From Burkholderia ubonensis subsp. mesacidophila (GTDB taxonomy: Bacteria; Pseudomonadota; Gammaproteobacteria; Burkholderiales; Burkholderiaceae): a stretch of 64,000 nucleotides of DNA. This document shows positions 43,941 to 52,963 of the stretch, piece by piece; within the stretch, counting starts at the first letter, position 1, and each line of letters begins with the position of its first letter. The DNA is taken from the NCBI RefSeq assembly GCF_002097715.1, contig NZ_CP020737.1:1984001-2048000 (forward strand). Direction: 5' to 3'. The notes beneath the pieces were generated by a model. That model was given only the letters and a program-made list of their open reading frames with translations. It was not told the origin of the DNA and made no database searches. Made by a program: the position numbers and the translations under genes.

Positions 43941-46437
43941 GCGCCGCGCTGCCGTTTCCGGACCTGCAACGGCGGGCGCCGCTCGTAACCGGGACGTACT
44001 GCTTGCGTTCGGGCTGTACATCGCCGCAGGCAGCACGCCATGCGCCGCAACCTCCGGCGCCGGCGGCGCCCCGCCCGACGCGCTCGAATTCGATACGGGC
44101 GCGCTGCGCGAGCACCGCATCGACGCCACGGCCGCCCGCTACTTCGAGCACGCGCCACGCTTCGCGCCCGGCACCGCGTCCGTCAGGCTGACGGTCAACG
44201 GCAGGCGCGCCGGTCGCGCCGATGCGCGGTTCGACGACAACGGAAACCTGTGTGCCACGCCCGCCCTGCTGCATGCGGCCGGCCTCGTCGTCCCCGATGA
44301 GTTCCGCGACGCGGTCGCGCCGGCCACGAGTCCCGACGCGACCCCATGCTACGACTACCGGCGCTTCCATCCGCAGACGATCGTCACGCTGCGCCCGGCC
44401 GACGGCGCCATCGACCTCGTCGTGCCGGCCGACGCGCTCGCTGCGACCCGGCGCACGCCCGGCGCGTTCGAGCGCGGCGGCTTCGCGGGGCTCGTCAACT
44501 ACGACCTGCTCGCGACGACGACGCGCAATCCCGCCGGCACATCGCATTACTGGCAGGCCACGACCGAAGCCGGGTTCAACGCGTCGGACTGGATCGTCCG
44601 CAGCAGCCAGATCGTCACGGTCGTGGACGGGCACGTTGGCGTCAACCATCAGGCGGCCTACGCGCAGCGCACGTTCGCGTCGCACGGCACGACGTTGCAG
44701 GCGGGGCAGATCGTCCCGCGCTCGACGCTGTTCGCGACCGGCCGGATGTTCGGCCTGCAGACGTTTCCCGACGAAGCGCTTGCTGTCGCGCCCGGGACGG
44801 GCGCACGGGTGACCGGGATCGCGCGTACGCAGGCGCGCGTCGAGGTGCGCCAGCTCGGCGTGCTGATTCATACGTCGCAGTTGCCGCCCGGCCCTTTTGC
44901 GCTGGGCGATCTGCCGCTCGTCAGCGGCACTGCGGATCTTGACGTGACGATCGTCGAGGCAACGGGCGACGCGCAGCATTTCATCGTGCCGGGATCGTCT
45001 CTGTCCAGCGCCGGGCTCGCCGCCGCGCAAGGGCTGGCGATCGCGGTCGGCCGCCTGCAGAACGACGGATACGCGCAGGCCCCATGGCTCGCGACCGCCA
45101 CCCACGGCTGGCAGATCCGGCAACGCGCCCGGCTGAACGCCGGCATCCTGGTGTCGTCGCCCTTGCAGTCTGGCGCTGCGAGCGTCGAATTCGTCCCGCT
45201 TGCCGGCATCGATGCGGCCGTCGGCATCGACATCAGCCGTGCCGCCGGTCGACGCGGCACCCAGGCCCGTGTCACCGTGGCGAGCAACCGCGACACGGCG
45301 CTGAGCGCCAGCGTGTCGTTTGCACGGCGCACGTCCGGATACCGGGAGCTGACCGATGCCGTCCTCTCGATGGACGCATTCACGCCGCCGTCGCACACGC
45401 AATTCGCTGCCGCGCTCGGCTGGCACGATCGCGCGCTCGGCATGCTGTCGCTCGATTACACGCGTGTCTGGGTATTCGACGGCCCCGACATGCAACGCGT
45501 CGCCGGCACGTGGACCCGTCCGTTCGGGCTCGGATCGATTGCGCTGAACGTGAACCGTACGCTCGGCACCCGCGGCGCGGGCGGCACCCAGGTCTACGTC
45601 GGCGTGACCGTGCCGATCGGCAAGCGCAGCGTCAGCGCATACGCGAACGTCACCGGCGACTCGCTGCGCTCCGGCGCCCGCTATTCCGACACGTTCGGCC
45701 GCACCGGCAGCTACAGCGTCGCGGCCGACTACGACACCGCGATCCGTTCGCCGTCGATACGCGCGACTGTCAGCGCCACGCCAAGCCATGCGCGTGCGAC
45801 CCTGAACGCCAGCCTCTACGGCGCCGGCCGTTCGACAATCGGTGTCAATCTGCGCGGCGCGGTCGCCCTGCTCGATGGCGTCGGCATGCTGTCGCCGTAC
45901 GAGATTCGCGACACGTTTGCGCTCGCCAGCGTCGGCGATCGCGCCGGCATCGAACTCGCGACGCCGTCCGGCCCGGTCTGGACCGGTCGGCGCGGCCGAG
46001 CCGTCATCGCATCGCTGCCCGCATACGCGCTGACGTTCATTCGGGTCAACACGAAAAGCCTGCCGCGCAACCTCGACCTGAAGAATGGCCTGCAGACCGT
46101 CGAAGCCGGACGCGGCTCGGTCAGCCGCATCGAATTTGCCGTCGAGCAAACGCGACGCGTGTTGCTGACCGTAACGCAAGCGAACGGCGCGTTGCTGCCG
46201 ACGCTGTCGACCGTCATCGACGACGGCGACCGGTTCGTGACCGTCACCGCAGGCGAAGGCAAGTTGCTGCTCACGGGCGCCCAACTGACCAAGCCGCTGC
46301 GGATCGCATTGCCGAACGGGAAGCGCTGCCGCCTGACGTTCGCGCTGCCGGACGTGCCGCCCGTCGCGACGCGCTACTACGAACGGGCCGACGCGCGCTG
46401 TGCGTCATCGCCCGATCCCGCCACGGGCAGCACATAA
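43921..46437 (+). CDS. Fimbrial outer-membrane usher (PapC/FimD type)
   Basis: The 838-residue usher has a signal region (DVLLAFGLYIAAGSTPCAA) and a PapC N-domain (about 60-190, LEFDTGALRE and RRAGRADARFDDNGNLC). The beta-barrel contains the plug region (about 235-330) and a C-terminal PapC_C domain (about 765-825). GTG at 43921 is preferred; it overlaps the chaperone gene by 20 bp, while frames further upstream lie within the chaperone gene. The barrel carries the FATGRMFGLQTFPDE motif of ushers. It translocates and assembles the subunit. Confidence 0.82.
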   Translation: MRSRAGKRRAAVSGPATAGAARNRDVLLAFGLYIAAGSTPCAATSGAGGAPPDALEFDTGALREHRIDATAARYFEHAPRFAPGTASVRLTVNGRRAGRADARFDDNGNLCATPALLHAAGLVVPDEFRDAVAPATSPDATPCYDYRRFHPQTIVTLRPADGAIDLVVPADALAATRRTPGAFERGGFAGLVNYDLLATTTRNPAGTSHYWQATTEAGFNASDWIVRSSQIVTVVDGHVGVNHQAAYAQRTFASHGTTLQAGQIVPRSTLFATGRMFGLQTFPDEALAVAPGTGARVTGIARTQARVEVRQLGVLIHTSQLPPGPFALGDLPLVSGTADLDVTIVEATGDAQHFIVPGSSLSSAGLAAAQGLAIAVGRLQNDGYAQAPWLATATHGWQIRQRARLNAGILVSSPLQSGAASVEFVPLAGIDAAVGIDISRAAGRRGTQARVTVASNRDTALSASVSFARRTSGYRELTDAVLSMDAFTPPSHTQFAAALGWHDRALGMLSLDYTRVWVFDGPDMQRVAGTWTRPFGLGSIALNVNRTLGTRGAGGTQVYVGVTVPIGKRSVSAYANVTGDSLRSGARYSDTFGRTGSYSVAADYDTAIRSPSIRATVSATPSHARATLNASLYGAGRSTIGVNLRGAVALLDGVGMLSPYEIRDTFALASVGDRAGIELATPSGPVWTGRRGRAVIASLPAYALTFIRVNTKSLPRNLDLKNGLQTVEAGRGSVSRIEFAVEQTRRVLLTVTQANGALLPTLSTVIDDGDRFVTVTAGEGKLLLTGAQLTKPLRIALPNGKRCRLTFALPDVPPVATRYYERADARCASSPDPATGST

Positions 46438-46443
46438 AAAAAA

Positions 46444-46467
46444 GCGGCACGCATACCGCCGTGCCGC
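46444..46467 (-). terminator. Rho-independent terminator of ompW
   Basis: Arms GCGGCACG (46444-46451) and CGTGCCGC (46460-46467) sit after a plus-strand run of A (46436-46443), which is a U-tract for minus-strand transcripts. It lies 46 bp beyond the ompW stop. Confidence 0.75.
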
Positions 46468-46512
46468 CAACCCCAACTCTGTTCTATTGCGTCTGTCGCG
46501 TCAGTCGCGCGA

Positions 46513-47154
46513 TCAGAACTTCATCCCGACGCCCACGCCGACGATCAACGGATCGATGTGCAGCGTGCCGATCGACTTGTCGCCGAGCGTCGCGTCGGTG
46601 CTCATCCAGATCTTCTTCACGTCGACGTTGACGAACACCTTCTTCGTCACCTGCACGTCGACGCCGAACTGCAGCGCCGGGCCGAAGCTGCTCTTCTCGA
46701 TCGACACGCCCTGCCCGCCGACGTTGAGGCCGTTGTTGTAGAAGTACGTGTAGTTCAGGCCCGCGCCGACATACGGACGCACCTTGCCGGCATGGTTGAA
46801 GTGGTATTGCAACAGCAGCGTCGGCGGCAGCACGTTCACGCCGCCGAGGTTGCCGAGATTCGACGTCATCTGGTGCCGCGACGTGCCGAGAATCAGTTCG
46901 ACGCCCAGGTAGTCGCGAATCATGTACGTGAAATCGAGCTCCGGCACGATCGCGTTCTTCACGCCGACGTTGATCGTACCCAGCGTGTCGCTGCCGCGCT
47001 CGTTCGGCTGAATGCTGATCGCGCGCAGGCGGGCCAGAAAATCGCCCTGGTAAATGCCGTCGCCCTGCGATGCTGCGTGCGACACCGACGGCATCGCGGC
47101 AAGACTCGCAGCGCATGCCGCGGCGGTAACAAATTTTTGAATCATTTTATGCAT
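46513..47154 (-). CDS. ompW: OmpW-family outer-membrane protein
   Basis: The 213-residue OmpW-like porin has a signal peptide (KFVTAAACAASLAAMPSVSHA) and an eight-strand barrel. Family motifs include ARLRAISIQPNE, LPPTLLLQYHF, RPYVGAGLNYTYFY and a terminal VGVGVGMKF ending in Phe. ATG at 47154 has GGGGG at a good distance; ATG at 47145 is an alternative. Members are small hydrophobic channels in the outer membrane. Confidence 0.85.
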   Translation of the reverse strand: MHKMIQKFVTAAACAASLAAMPSVSHAASQGDGIYQGDFLARLRAISIQPNERGSDTLGTINVGVKNAIVPELDFTYMIRDYLGVELILGTSRHQMTSNLGNLGGVNVLPPTLLLQYHFNHAGKVRPYVGAGLNYTYFYNNGLNVGGQGVSIEKSSFGPALQFGVDVQVTKKVFVNVDVKKIWMSTDATLGDKSIGTLHIDPLIVGVGVGMKF

Positions 47155-47220
47155 CTGTATGGACCCCCAAAGAACGGAATCCATTCTGCCGTCAGGGTCT
47201 TGGGTGCGTCTTGATGTTCG

Positions 47221-48411
47221 TCAAGCCAGCGTAAACGCCGGGCGGTTTGTCGCAGGCTCGCCCGCGCTGCCCGTGAGCAGCAGGTCGAGCAGGTCGCGCA
47301 CGCTGCGGATCGCACGGCCGAACGGCAGCGCTTCGCGGCCGCGGAAGAACAGCCCGTTCGCGACGTCGCCGCGCAACGCGGCCGCGAGGCGCGTATCGAT
47401 GCAGAAGTGCCCGAACTTCTCGATGCCGTCGCGCAGCCCGCACACGCTCAGGCATTCGAGCGCGGTCGGACAGCGCAGCTTCAGCGCGCCGAGCTTCTCG
47501 CGGATGCGCGTCTCGTTGCGCAGGTAGCGCTCGAGCCACGGCGTCTTCACCGCGCGCGCCGGCAGGCCCGTCACGCTGACGAACTCGACGATGTCGTCGG
47601 GGCTCGCGTCGGCGAGCACGCGCTTGAAATTCGGGTGGGCGTCGCCTTCCTCGGTCACCGCGAACGGCGTGCCGATCTGCACGCCGTTCGCGCCGGCGGC
47701 AAGCGCATCGCGCACCGCGTCGTGACTGTTGATCCCGCCGGCGACGATCAGCGGAATCCGCTCGCGCTCGAGGCCGAGCGACGCGATCACCTGCGTGGTC
47801 TCGTCGAGCACGCGCGCGAAATCGAAGCGCGCGTCGTGCATGTCTTCGAGCTGCGTGACGCCGAGATGGCCGCCCGCGTGCGCGGGATGCTCGATCACGA
47901 TCGCGTCCGGCAGCCGGCCCTTCTTCATCCACTTCTTCAGCACGAGCGCGATGCCGCGGCTGTCCGACAGGATCGGGACCAGCGCGATGTCGCGGCCGTG
48001 CGTCAGGTCCGGCAGGTCGAGCGGCAGGCCCGCGCCCATCACGATCGCGTCCGCGCCCTCGTCGCAAGCGACGCGCACGTAGTCCGCATGCGCGCTGACC
48101 GCCTTCATCACGTTGACGGCGATCATTCCGCGCCCTTCGCCATAGGTCTTCGCGAGACGGATCTCGCGCGCGAGCGCCTCGAGATTCGCGGCCTCGAGCG
48201 TGGCGCGATCCGGTTGCGCGCGGCAGCGCGCGAGCAGGTCCGCATGGTGATGCCGCAGGTCGATGCTCGCGATCGTGCCGAGCGCGCCTTCGCGCGCGAC
48301 GCTGCCTGCGAGGCGATGCGCGGACACGCCGACGCCCATGCCGCCTTGCACGATCGGCAGCAGCGAACGACCGCGTATCACGAGCGGCGGGAAGGAAGTG
48401 CGTGCGGACAT
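47221..48411 (-). CDS. Nitronate monooxygenase/2-nitropropane dioxygenase-like FMN enzyme
   Basis: The 396-residue TIM-barrel flavoprotein has GGMGVGVSAHRLAGSVAREG near the N-terminus, the central IEHPAHAGGHLG motif (conserved His), and FMN phosphate-binding IVAGGINSHDAVRDALAAGA and GVQIGTPFAVTEE. This places it in the NMO/2-NPD group, which also includes FabK-like enoyl reductases. Oxidation of alkyl nitronates is the likely activity. It stands between ompW and the aldehyde dehydrogenase gene. Confidence 0.75.
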   Translation of the reverse strand: MSARTSFPPLVIRGRSLLPIVQGGMGVGVSAHRLAGSVAREGALGTIASIDLRHHHADLLARCRAQPDRATLEAANLEALAREIRLAKTYGEGRGMIAVNVMKAVSAHADYVRVACDEGADAIVMGAGLPLDLPDLTHGRDIALVPILSDSRGIALVLKKWMKKGRLPDAIVIEHPAHAGGHLGVTQLEDMHDARFDFARVLDETTQVIASLGLERERIPLIVAGGINSHDAVRDALAAGANGVQIGTPFAVTEEGDAHPNFKRVLADASPDDIVEFVSVTGLPARAVKTPWLERYLRNETRIREKLGALKLRCPTALECLSVCGLRDGIEKFGHFCIDTRLAAALRGDVANGLFFRGREALPFGRAIRSVRDLLDLLLTGSAGEPATNRPAFTLA

Positions 48412-48483
48412 CGGGTACCTCGTCGATCCATCGAAACTGCGATGATCGACGAATCGCCGATGCGCACCTTGAGCCGCGTCAAG

Positions 48484-48510
48484 AAAAAACGGCACGCGCG
48501 ACGCGTGCCG
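48484..48510 (-). terminator. Rho-independent terminator of the aldehyde dehydrogenase gene
   Basis: Arms CGGCACGCG (48490-48498) and CGCGTGCCG (48502-48510) with a 3-nt loop are preceded on the plus strand by AAAAAA (48484-48489), i.e. a U-tract for the minus-strand transcript, 26 bp after the stop. Confidence 0.85.
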
Positions 48511-48535
48511 TGTCGGGAATCGCGCGGCGGGCCGC

Positions 48536-49972
48536 TCAGGCCGGCTTCGCCGGCTTCAGCTGCATCGACTTGTATTCGAGGTATTCCTCGAGTCCGTAGA
48601 CGCCGTTCTCGCGCCCGTGGCCCGACTGCTTAAAGCCGCCGAACGGCGCGGCCATGTTCCATGCGCCGCCGTTGATGTCGACCTGCCCGGTGCGCATGCG
48701 CCGCGCGACGCGCAGCGCGCGCTCGTCGCTGCCCGCCCATACCGCGCCGCCGAGGCCGTACGGCGAGTCGTTCGCGATGCGGATCGCTTCCTCCTCGTCG
48801 CGATACGTGATGATCGACAGCACCGGCCCGAAGATTTCCTCCTGCGCGATCGTCGATTTCGGATCGACGCGGCCGAACACGGTCGGCTTCACGAAGAAGC
48901 CCTTCTCGATGCCGTCCGGCAGGCCGACGCCGCCCGTCACGAGCTCGGCGCCTTCGTCGATGCCGCGCTGGATGTACGACTGCACGCGCTGCTGCTGCGC
49001 AGCCGACGCGAGCGCGCCGAGACGCGTCGCATCCTGCCGCGGGTCGCCCGCGACATACGCTTCGGCCGCGGTCTTCGCCAGCGCGCGCGCCTCGTCGTAG
49101 CGCGCTTGCGGCACGAGCATCCGCGTATGCGCGGAACAGGTCTGCCCGGCGTTCAGGTAGCACGCGTTGACCGTGCCCTTCACCGCCGCCGCGAAGTCGG
49201 CATCGTCGAGGATCACCGACGCCGACTTGCCGCCCAGCTCGAGCGCGACGCGCTTGACGCTCGCGGCGGCCAGCTCGGCCACGCGCTTGCCCGCGCGCGT
49301 CGAGCCGGTGAACGACACCATGTCGACGTCGGGATCGGTCGCGAGCACTTCGCCGACGACGGGCCCGTAGCCGCACACGAGGTTGAATACGCCGGCCGGC
49401 AGCCCGGCGGCATCGATCGCCTCGGCGAGCATGAACGCGTTGAGCGGCGCGACTTCGGACGGCTTGAGGACCACCGTGCAGCCGGCCGCGAGCGCCGGCG
49501 CGACCTTCAGCGTGATCTGGTTGAGCGGGTAGTTCCACGGCGTGATCGCCGCGACGACGCCGACCGGCTCGCGCACCACGAGCGAATTGCCCACTTGCGC
49601 GTCGAACCCGAACGACTCCGCGAGCTTCGCATACGCGTTCCAGTTGTAGATCGGCCCGCCGACCTGGATCGCGCGCGATAGCTTGATCGGCATGCCGACT
49701 TCACCCGTGATCGACTGGGCGAGCTCCTCGCTGCGCGCCTGCAGATGCTCGGCGATCTTGCGCAGATACGCGGCGCGGGTCGCGGGCGGGGTCGCGGCCC
49801 AGCCGTCGAACGCGGCGCGCGCGGCGCGGATCGCCGCCTGCGCGTCGGCCGGCTGCCCTTCCGGAATCCGGCCGATCACGGCCTCGGTGCCCGAGTCGAT
49901 CACGTCGATCGTGCCGGCGCCCGCCGGTTGGCGCCACGCGCCGTCGATATAGAACTGGTCGTAGGTTTTCAT
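48536..49972 (-). CDS. NAD(P)-dependent aldehyde dehydrogenase
   Basis: The 478-residue ALDH has the cofactor region [10 protein letters not shown] (about 145-154), the general base Glu in LELGGKSA (about 243-250), and the catalytic Cys in [12 protein letters not shown] (Cys at about 281). Its C-terminal [15 protein letters not shown] motif is also typical. Substrate is uncertain, since many Burkholderia paralogues oxidise aliphatic or aromatic aldehydes. Confidence 0.87.
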   Translation of the reverse strand: MKTYDQFYIDGAWRQPAGAGTIDVIDSGTEAVIGRIPEGQPADAQAAIRAARAAFDGWAATPPATRAAYLRKIAEHLQARSEELAQSITGEVGMPIKLSRAIQVGGPIYNWNAYAKLAESFGFDAQVGNSLVVREPVGVVAAITPWNYPLNQITLKVAPALAAGCTVVLKPSEVAPLNAFMLAEAIDAAGLPAGVFNLVCGYGPVVGEVLATDPDVDMVSFTGSTRAGKRVAELAAASVKRVALELGGKSASVILDDADFAAAVKGTVNACYLNAGQTCSAHTRMLVPQARYDEARALAKTAAEAYVAGDPRQDATRLGALASAAQQQRVQSYIQRGIDEGAELVTGGVGLPDGIEKGFFVKPTVFGRVDPKSTIAQEEIFGPVLSIITYRDEEEAIRIANDSPYGLGGAVWAGSDERALRVARRMRTGQVDINGGAWNMAAPFGGFKQSGHGRENGVYGLEEYLEYKSMQLKPAKPA

Positions 49973-50120
49973 CGTGTTCCGTCTCCTTGGAAGCGGCCAT
50001 TTTAGCGAGTGTCGCGCTCGCCGGCCGACGCGCCCGCATCGTCGCCCTTCTTTCGATTGACAGCCATTAGAAAGGGTTTTAGCCTCTGGCGCCTCATTCA
50101 TCATAAAAAAGGAAGATGCC

Positions 50121-50882
50121 TTGAGCATTCTGACCAAAATCGAGGGTGGTTATCTTCAGGTGCTGCGCGTGATCGTGCTGCTGTTCGCGACCGCGGTGCT
50201 GGCCGGCGGCGTCGTGTTCGGCGTGATCGGCCTCGACGCGCAGCTGTCGAAGGCGCCGAAGATCGATTCCAACGTCCAGATCGACCCGGCGTCGTTTGCA
50301 TGGGAATCCGGCGCGCAGTCGCCGTCGAAGGCGCCGGACGACGCCCCGGCCGCGAAAACCGACAACGGCTCGCCTGCCGCGCGCCTGTCGGCGCAACTGA
50401 GCGGCATCGTGCAAAAGCACGGCCGCGCGGTCGTCTCGCCCAACTACACGGTCGAACGCGACGTGTATGAACCGTCGTTCGAGCAGGCCCTCGAGCGGGA
50501 CGACCCACTGCCCATCACCTATTTCGAGCAGCAGGCCAGCTATCTCGACAAGGTGCTGTCGCGCCAGGACGTTGCGGCCGGCGTTAAACAGAAGGTCGCC
50601 GCGCACGGCGACGAAACCGCGCGCGAGGAAACGTACAACGAGGTCGTGTCGGCGATCATGCGGGACTTTGGCGAGCGCTACGGTGCGAAACGAACCGCGC
50701 TCGAGAACGAGAAGAAGGCGGCCGACGAAGCGGCTGTCGAGAACGCGCAGACCGCGCGCTTCGCCGGCGCCGCTGCGCTGATCGCGCTGTACTCGTTCGT
50801 CTCGCTCGCCGTGCTGATCATCCTGATCCGGGTCGAGCGCAGCATCCGCTCGATTGCGGCCGAGACGCGCGCGACGCGATAA
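50121..50882 (+). CDS. Two-TM hypothetical protein
   Basis: The 253-residue protein has an N-terminal membrane helix (about 14-38: [24 protein letters not shown]), a charged periplasmic or cytoplasmic domain (about 40-212) with a coiled-coil-like end, and a second helix (about 218-240). TTG at 50121 is the best start, with GGAAG 8 bp upstream. I recognise no family. Confidence 0.65.
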   Translation: MSILTKIEGGYLQVLRVIVLLFATAVLAGGVVFGVIGLDAQLSKAPKIDSNVQIDPASFAWESGAQSPSKAPDDAPAAKTDNGSPAARLSAQLSGIVQKHGRAVVSPNYTVERDVYEPSFEQALERDDPLPITYFEQQASYLDKVLSRQDVAAGVKQKVAAHGDETAREETYNEVVSAIMRDFGERYGAKRTALENEKKAADEAAVENAQTARFAGAAALIALYSFVSLAVLIILIRVERSIRSIAAETRATR

Positions 50883-51127
50883 GTCCGTAGGGGCCGCCCG
50901 TACAGGACCCGCGCCGCGGCGGCTGCCGCTGCGCCCCGCCGCCCCGTTCCCGGGCATTCGACTCGCCGCCCGCACGCCCCCCTCGACGCCTCACCGACTT
51001 CGTCACTGCAGCCTCCGCATCCGCCCGGGTGCGCGGCATGGTCCGCATCGTGCTATGTTTTTAGTATCGGCACCGGTGCCTTGCGCCCGGCCGCCACCCG
51101 GAACTGACGCTTTTCGTGAGCGCTGCC

Positions 51128-51493
51128 ATGACCGACGCCCGTCCCACCCTCGGCTCGCACGACCGCCTGGAGCTCCTCTGCTGGCTCACCTGCGGCAATC
51201 TCGGCGCGTACTACCTCAATGAGGCATGGCCGGATTCCGCGTTCCAGGTTCAGGCCGCGCACCGCTGGCTCGACCGCCACCACCGCGTCGCCGACTGGCT
51301 GGCGATCGCGAAGCTGTCCGCGCTCGCGCAGGACATCGCGAAACGCCATGCCGGCTTCGTCGACGCGGCCTGGGCGCGCGACGCGGTCGAGGAGATCGTC
51401 GACACCGACGACCTGAACTATCAGGCGCGGCTCGTGCAATGGGTGTACGACGACTGCTGCAAGGCGCTCGCGGATCAGCGGCTGGCGGATTGA
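51128..51493 (+). CDS. Small hypothetical protein
   Basis: This 121-residue soluble protein is rich in Trp and Ala (LELLCWLTCGNLGAYYLNEAWPD), with no signal peptide or known motif. ATG at 51128 or GTG at 51116 could be the start. Codon use matches real genes here. It precedes an exported unknown on the same strand by 87 bp. Confidence 0.6.
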   Translation: MTDARPTLGSHDRLELLCWLTCGNLGAYYLNEAWPDSAFQVQAAHRWLDRHHRVADWLAIAKLSALAQDIAKRHAGFVDAAWARDAVEEIVDTDDLNYQARLVQWVYDDCCKALADQRLAD

Positions 51494-51580
51494 CGACAAG
51501 GTGGATATGGGGCGCACGGATCGATGCCCGGGCGCCGTGCCTGCGGCCCAACCGAACCTCGAACATGCAAGGATGATCGC

Positions 51581-52138
51581 GTGACGCGCCCATACCGACT
51601 TCTGCTGCTGGCCGGCGCCTTCGCCGTGCTTGCCGCTTCCGCCGGCGCGGCCACCCCGGCGGTTCCGCTCGCGGCGGCGCCCGTCAGCGCATGCCCGTCG
51701 CCGTCGTTCGACCGGTATCCGGCACGCGCCGTGCGCGCGCCGCACGCGCTGCCCGACGCACCCCGGCTGCGCAGCAAGGTAGCCCGCCTCTACCGCACCG
51801 TCATTCGAGAAGAGTTCACGCAACCCGCCAATTTTGCCGGTCACTACCGCGTCGTCAGATGGGGTTGCGGAACCGACTGCCGGAACTTCGCGATCATCGA
51901 CAAGTACACGGGAACCACCTACACGATGCCCGGCGTGCAGGAGATCTCGGGGGTCATGGGCAACGGCGACGAGCGGCTCGATTTCCGGGCCGACAGCAGG
52001 TTGCTGATCGTCTCCGGCTGCTTCGACGACGACTGCGACCACGGCAACGCGAAGGCGGCCCGCTTCTTTTACGAATGGACCGGCACGCGGTTGCGCGTTG
52101 CCGGCACGTGTCCGCTGCCGATCGAGCCGGTCGAGTGA
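51581..52138 (+). CDS. Exported hypothetical protein with Cys-rich core
   Basis: The 185-residue protein has a signal peptide (YRLLLLAGAFAVLAASAGA) and a domain with FAGHYRVVRWGCGTDCRNFA and SGCFDDDCDHGN, two Cys-x3/4-Cys pairs probably forming disulfides. GTG at 51581 has AAGGA nearby and begins the signal peptide. The domain recalls small periplasmic proteins with a GHY...CG.DC pattern; no function is assigned. Confidence 0.65.
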   Translation: MTRPYRLLLLAGAFAVLAASAGAATPAVPLAAAPVSACPSPSFDRYPARAVRAPHALPDAPRLRSKVARLYRTVIREEFTQPANFAGHYRVVRWGCGTDCRNFAIIDKYTGTTYTMPGVQEISGVMGNGDERLDFRADSRLLIVSGCFDDDCDHGNAKAARFFYEWTGTRLRVAGTCPLPIEPVE

Positions 52139-52190
52139 TGGCGGCCTGACTTGCCCGCCGGTCGGCGCGACGGCCAGTCTGGCCAGGTGC

Positions 52191-52856
52191 TCAACGCTGC
52201 AGCACGATCTCGACCCGCCGGTTGCTCGCACGTCCTTCGGCTGTCGCGTTGGTGGCGACCGGATCGGCATCGCCGCGCCCGGTCGCAGCAAACGCATCGG
52301 CCCGCACCCCATGATCACGAAGATAGGCGGCAACTGAATCCGCGCGTCGTTGCGACAACTGGAGATTGGCAGCCGTGGAGCCGACCGCGTCCGCATAACC
52401 CGTGACGGCCACCCTCGCGAAACGTGTGCCGGTTTGCCGGCTCAGCAGCGTATCGAGCGTGGCGCGTGCGGACGGCGTCAGCTTCGCTTCGCCCGACGCG
52501 AAGAATGCGTCGCCCGTCAGGGCGACTTTCTCGGCCGGAGCGGGCGCCTCCGCGGCGGGCGCCGGCGTGGGCGCGCCGCCGGCGGCGCCACACTGGAACA
52601 CCAGCGTTCGTGGCTCGGCGCCATCGCGGTACGGCCTGGCCGAATCGATCACGCGCACCGGCTCGTCGCCGCACATGCGCTTCGCCGCCTTCATGCAGGT
52701 CGCGTGGCTTGAAACGATGCCGTGACAATCGACCTGGTAGGTGCGAATGCCTTCTCTCGGTTGCAGCTCGGATGCGCTGAACGTCGGCCCGGACGCGCTG
52801 GAGCACGCCGCAAGGGACAACACGGACAGAACGAGTGCGACGCGAATATGCTTCAC
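52191..52856 (-). CDS. OmpA-family lipoprotein
   Basis: The 221-residue protein has a lipoprotein signal with lipobox LAAC (SVLSLAACSS), a Cys-containing N-domain (about 40-95), a Pro/Ala linker and an OmpA C-like domain (about 110-220). The latter has GYADAVGS and NLQLSQRRADSV, whose Asp and Arg bind peptidoglycan. GTG at 52856 is supported by GGAG just upstream. It follows the autotransporter gene on the same strand by 107 bp; such lipoproteins often accompany Burkholderia TAAs and may help anchor or export them. Confidence 0.82.
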   Translation of the reverse strand: MKHIRVALVLSVLSLAACSSASGPTFSASELQPREGIRTYQVDCHGIVSSHATCMKAAKRMCGDEPVRVIDSARPYRDGAEPRTLVFQCGAAGGAPTPAPAAEAPAPAEKVALTGDAFFASGEAKLTPSARATLDTLLSRQTGTRFARVAVTGYADAVGSTAANLQLSQRRADSVAAYLRDHGVRADAFAATGRGDADPVATNATAEGRASNRRVEIVLQR

Positions 52857-52963
52857 TGTAGTACTCCGGAAAAGGGAGGGTGCGCAAGCGAACGCCGCCC
52901 GGCCATGCAGGCGGGTTCGCGCATCTCTGTGATCGGGCATCCGTTCGATGCCCGATCCCGCCG

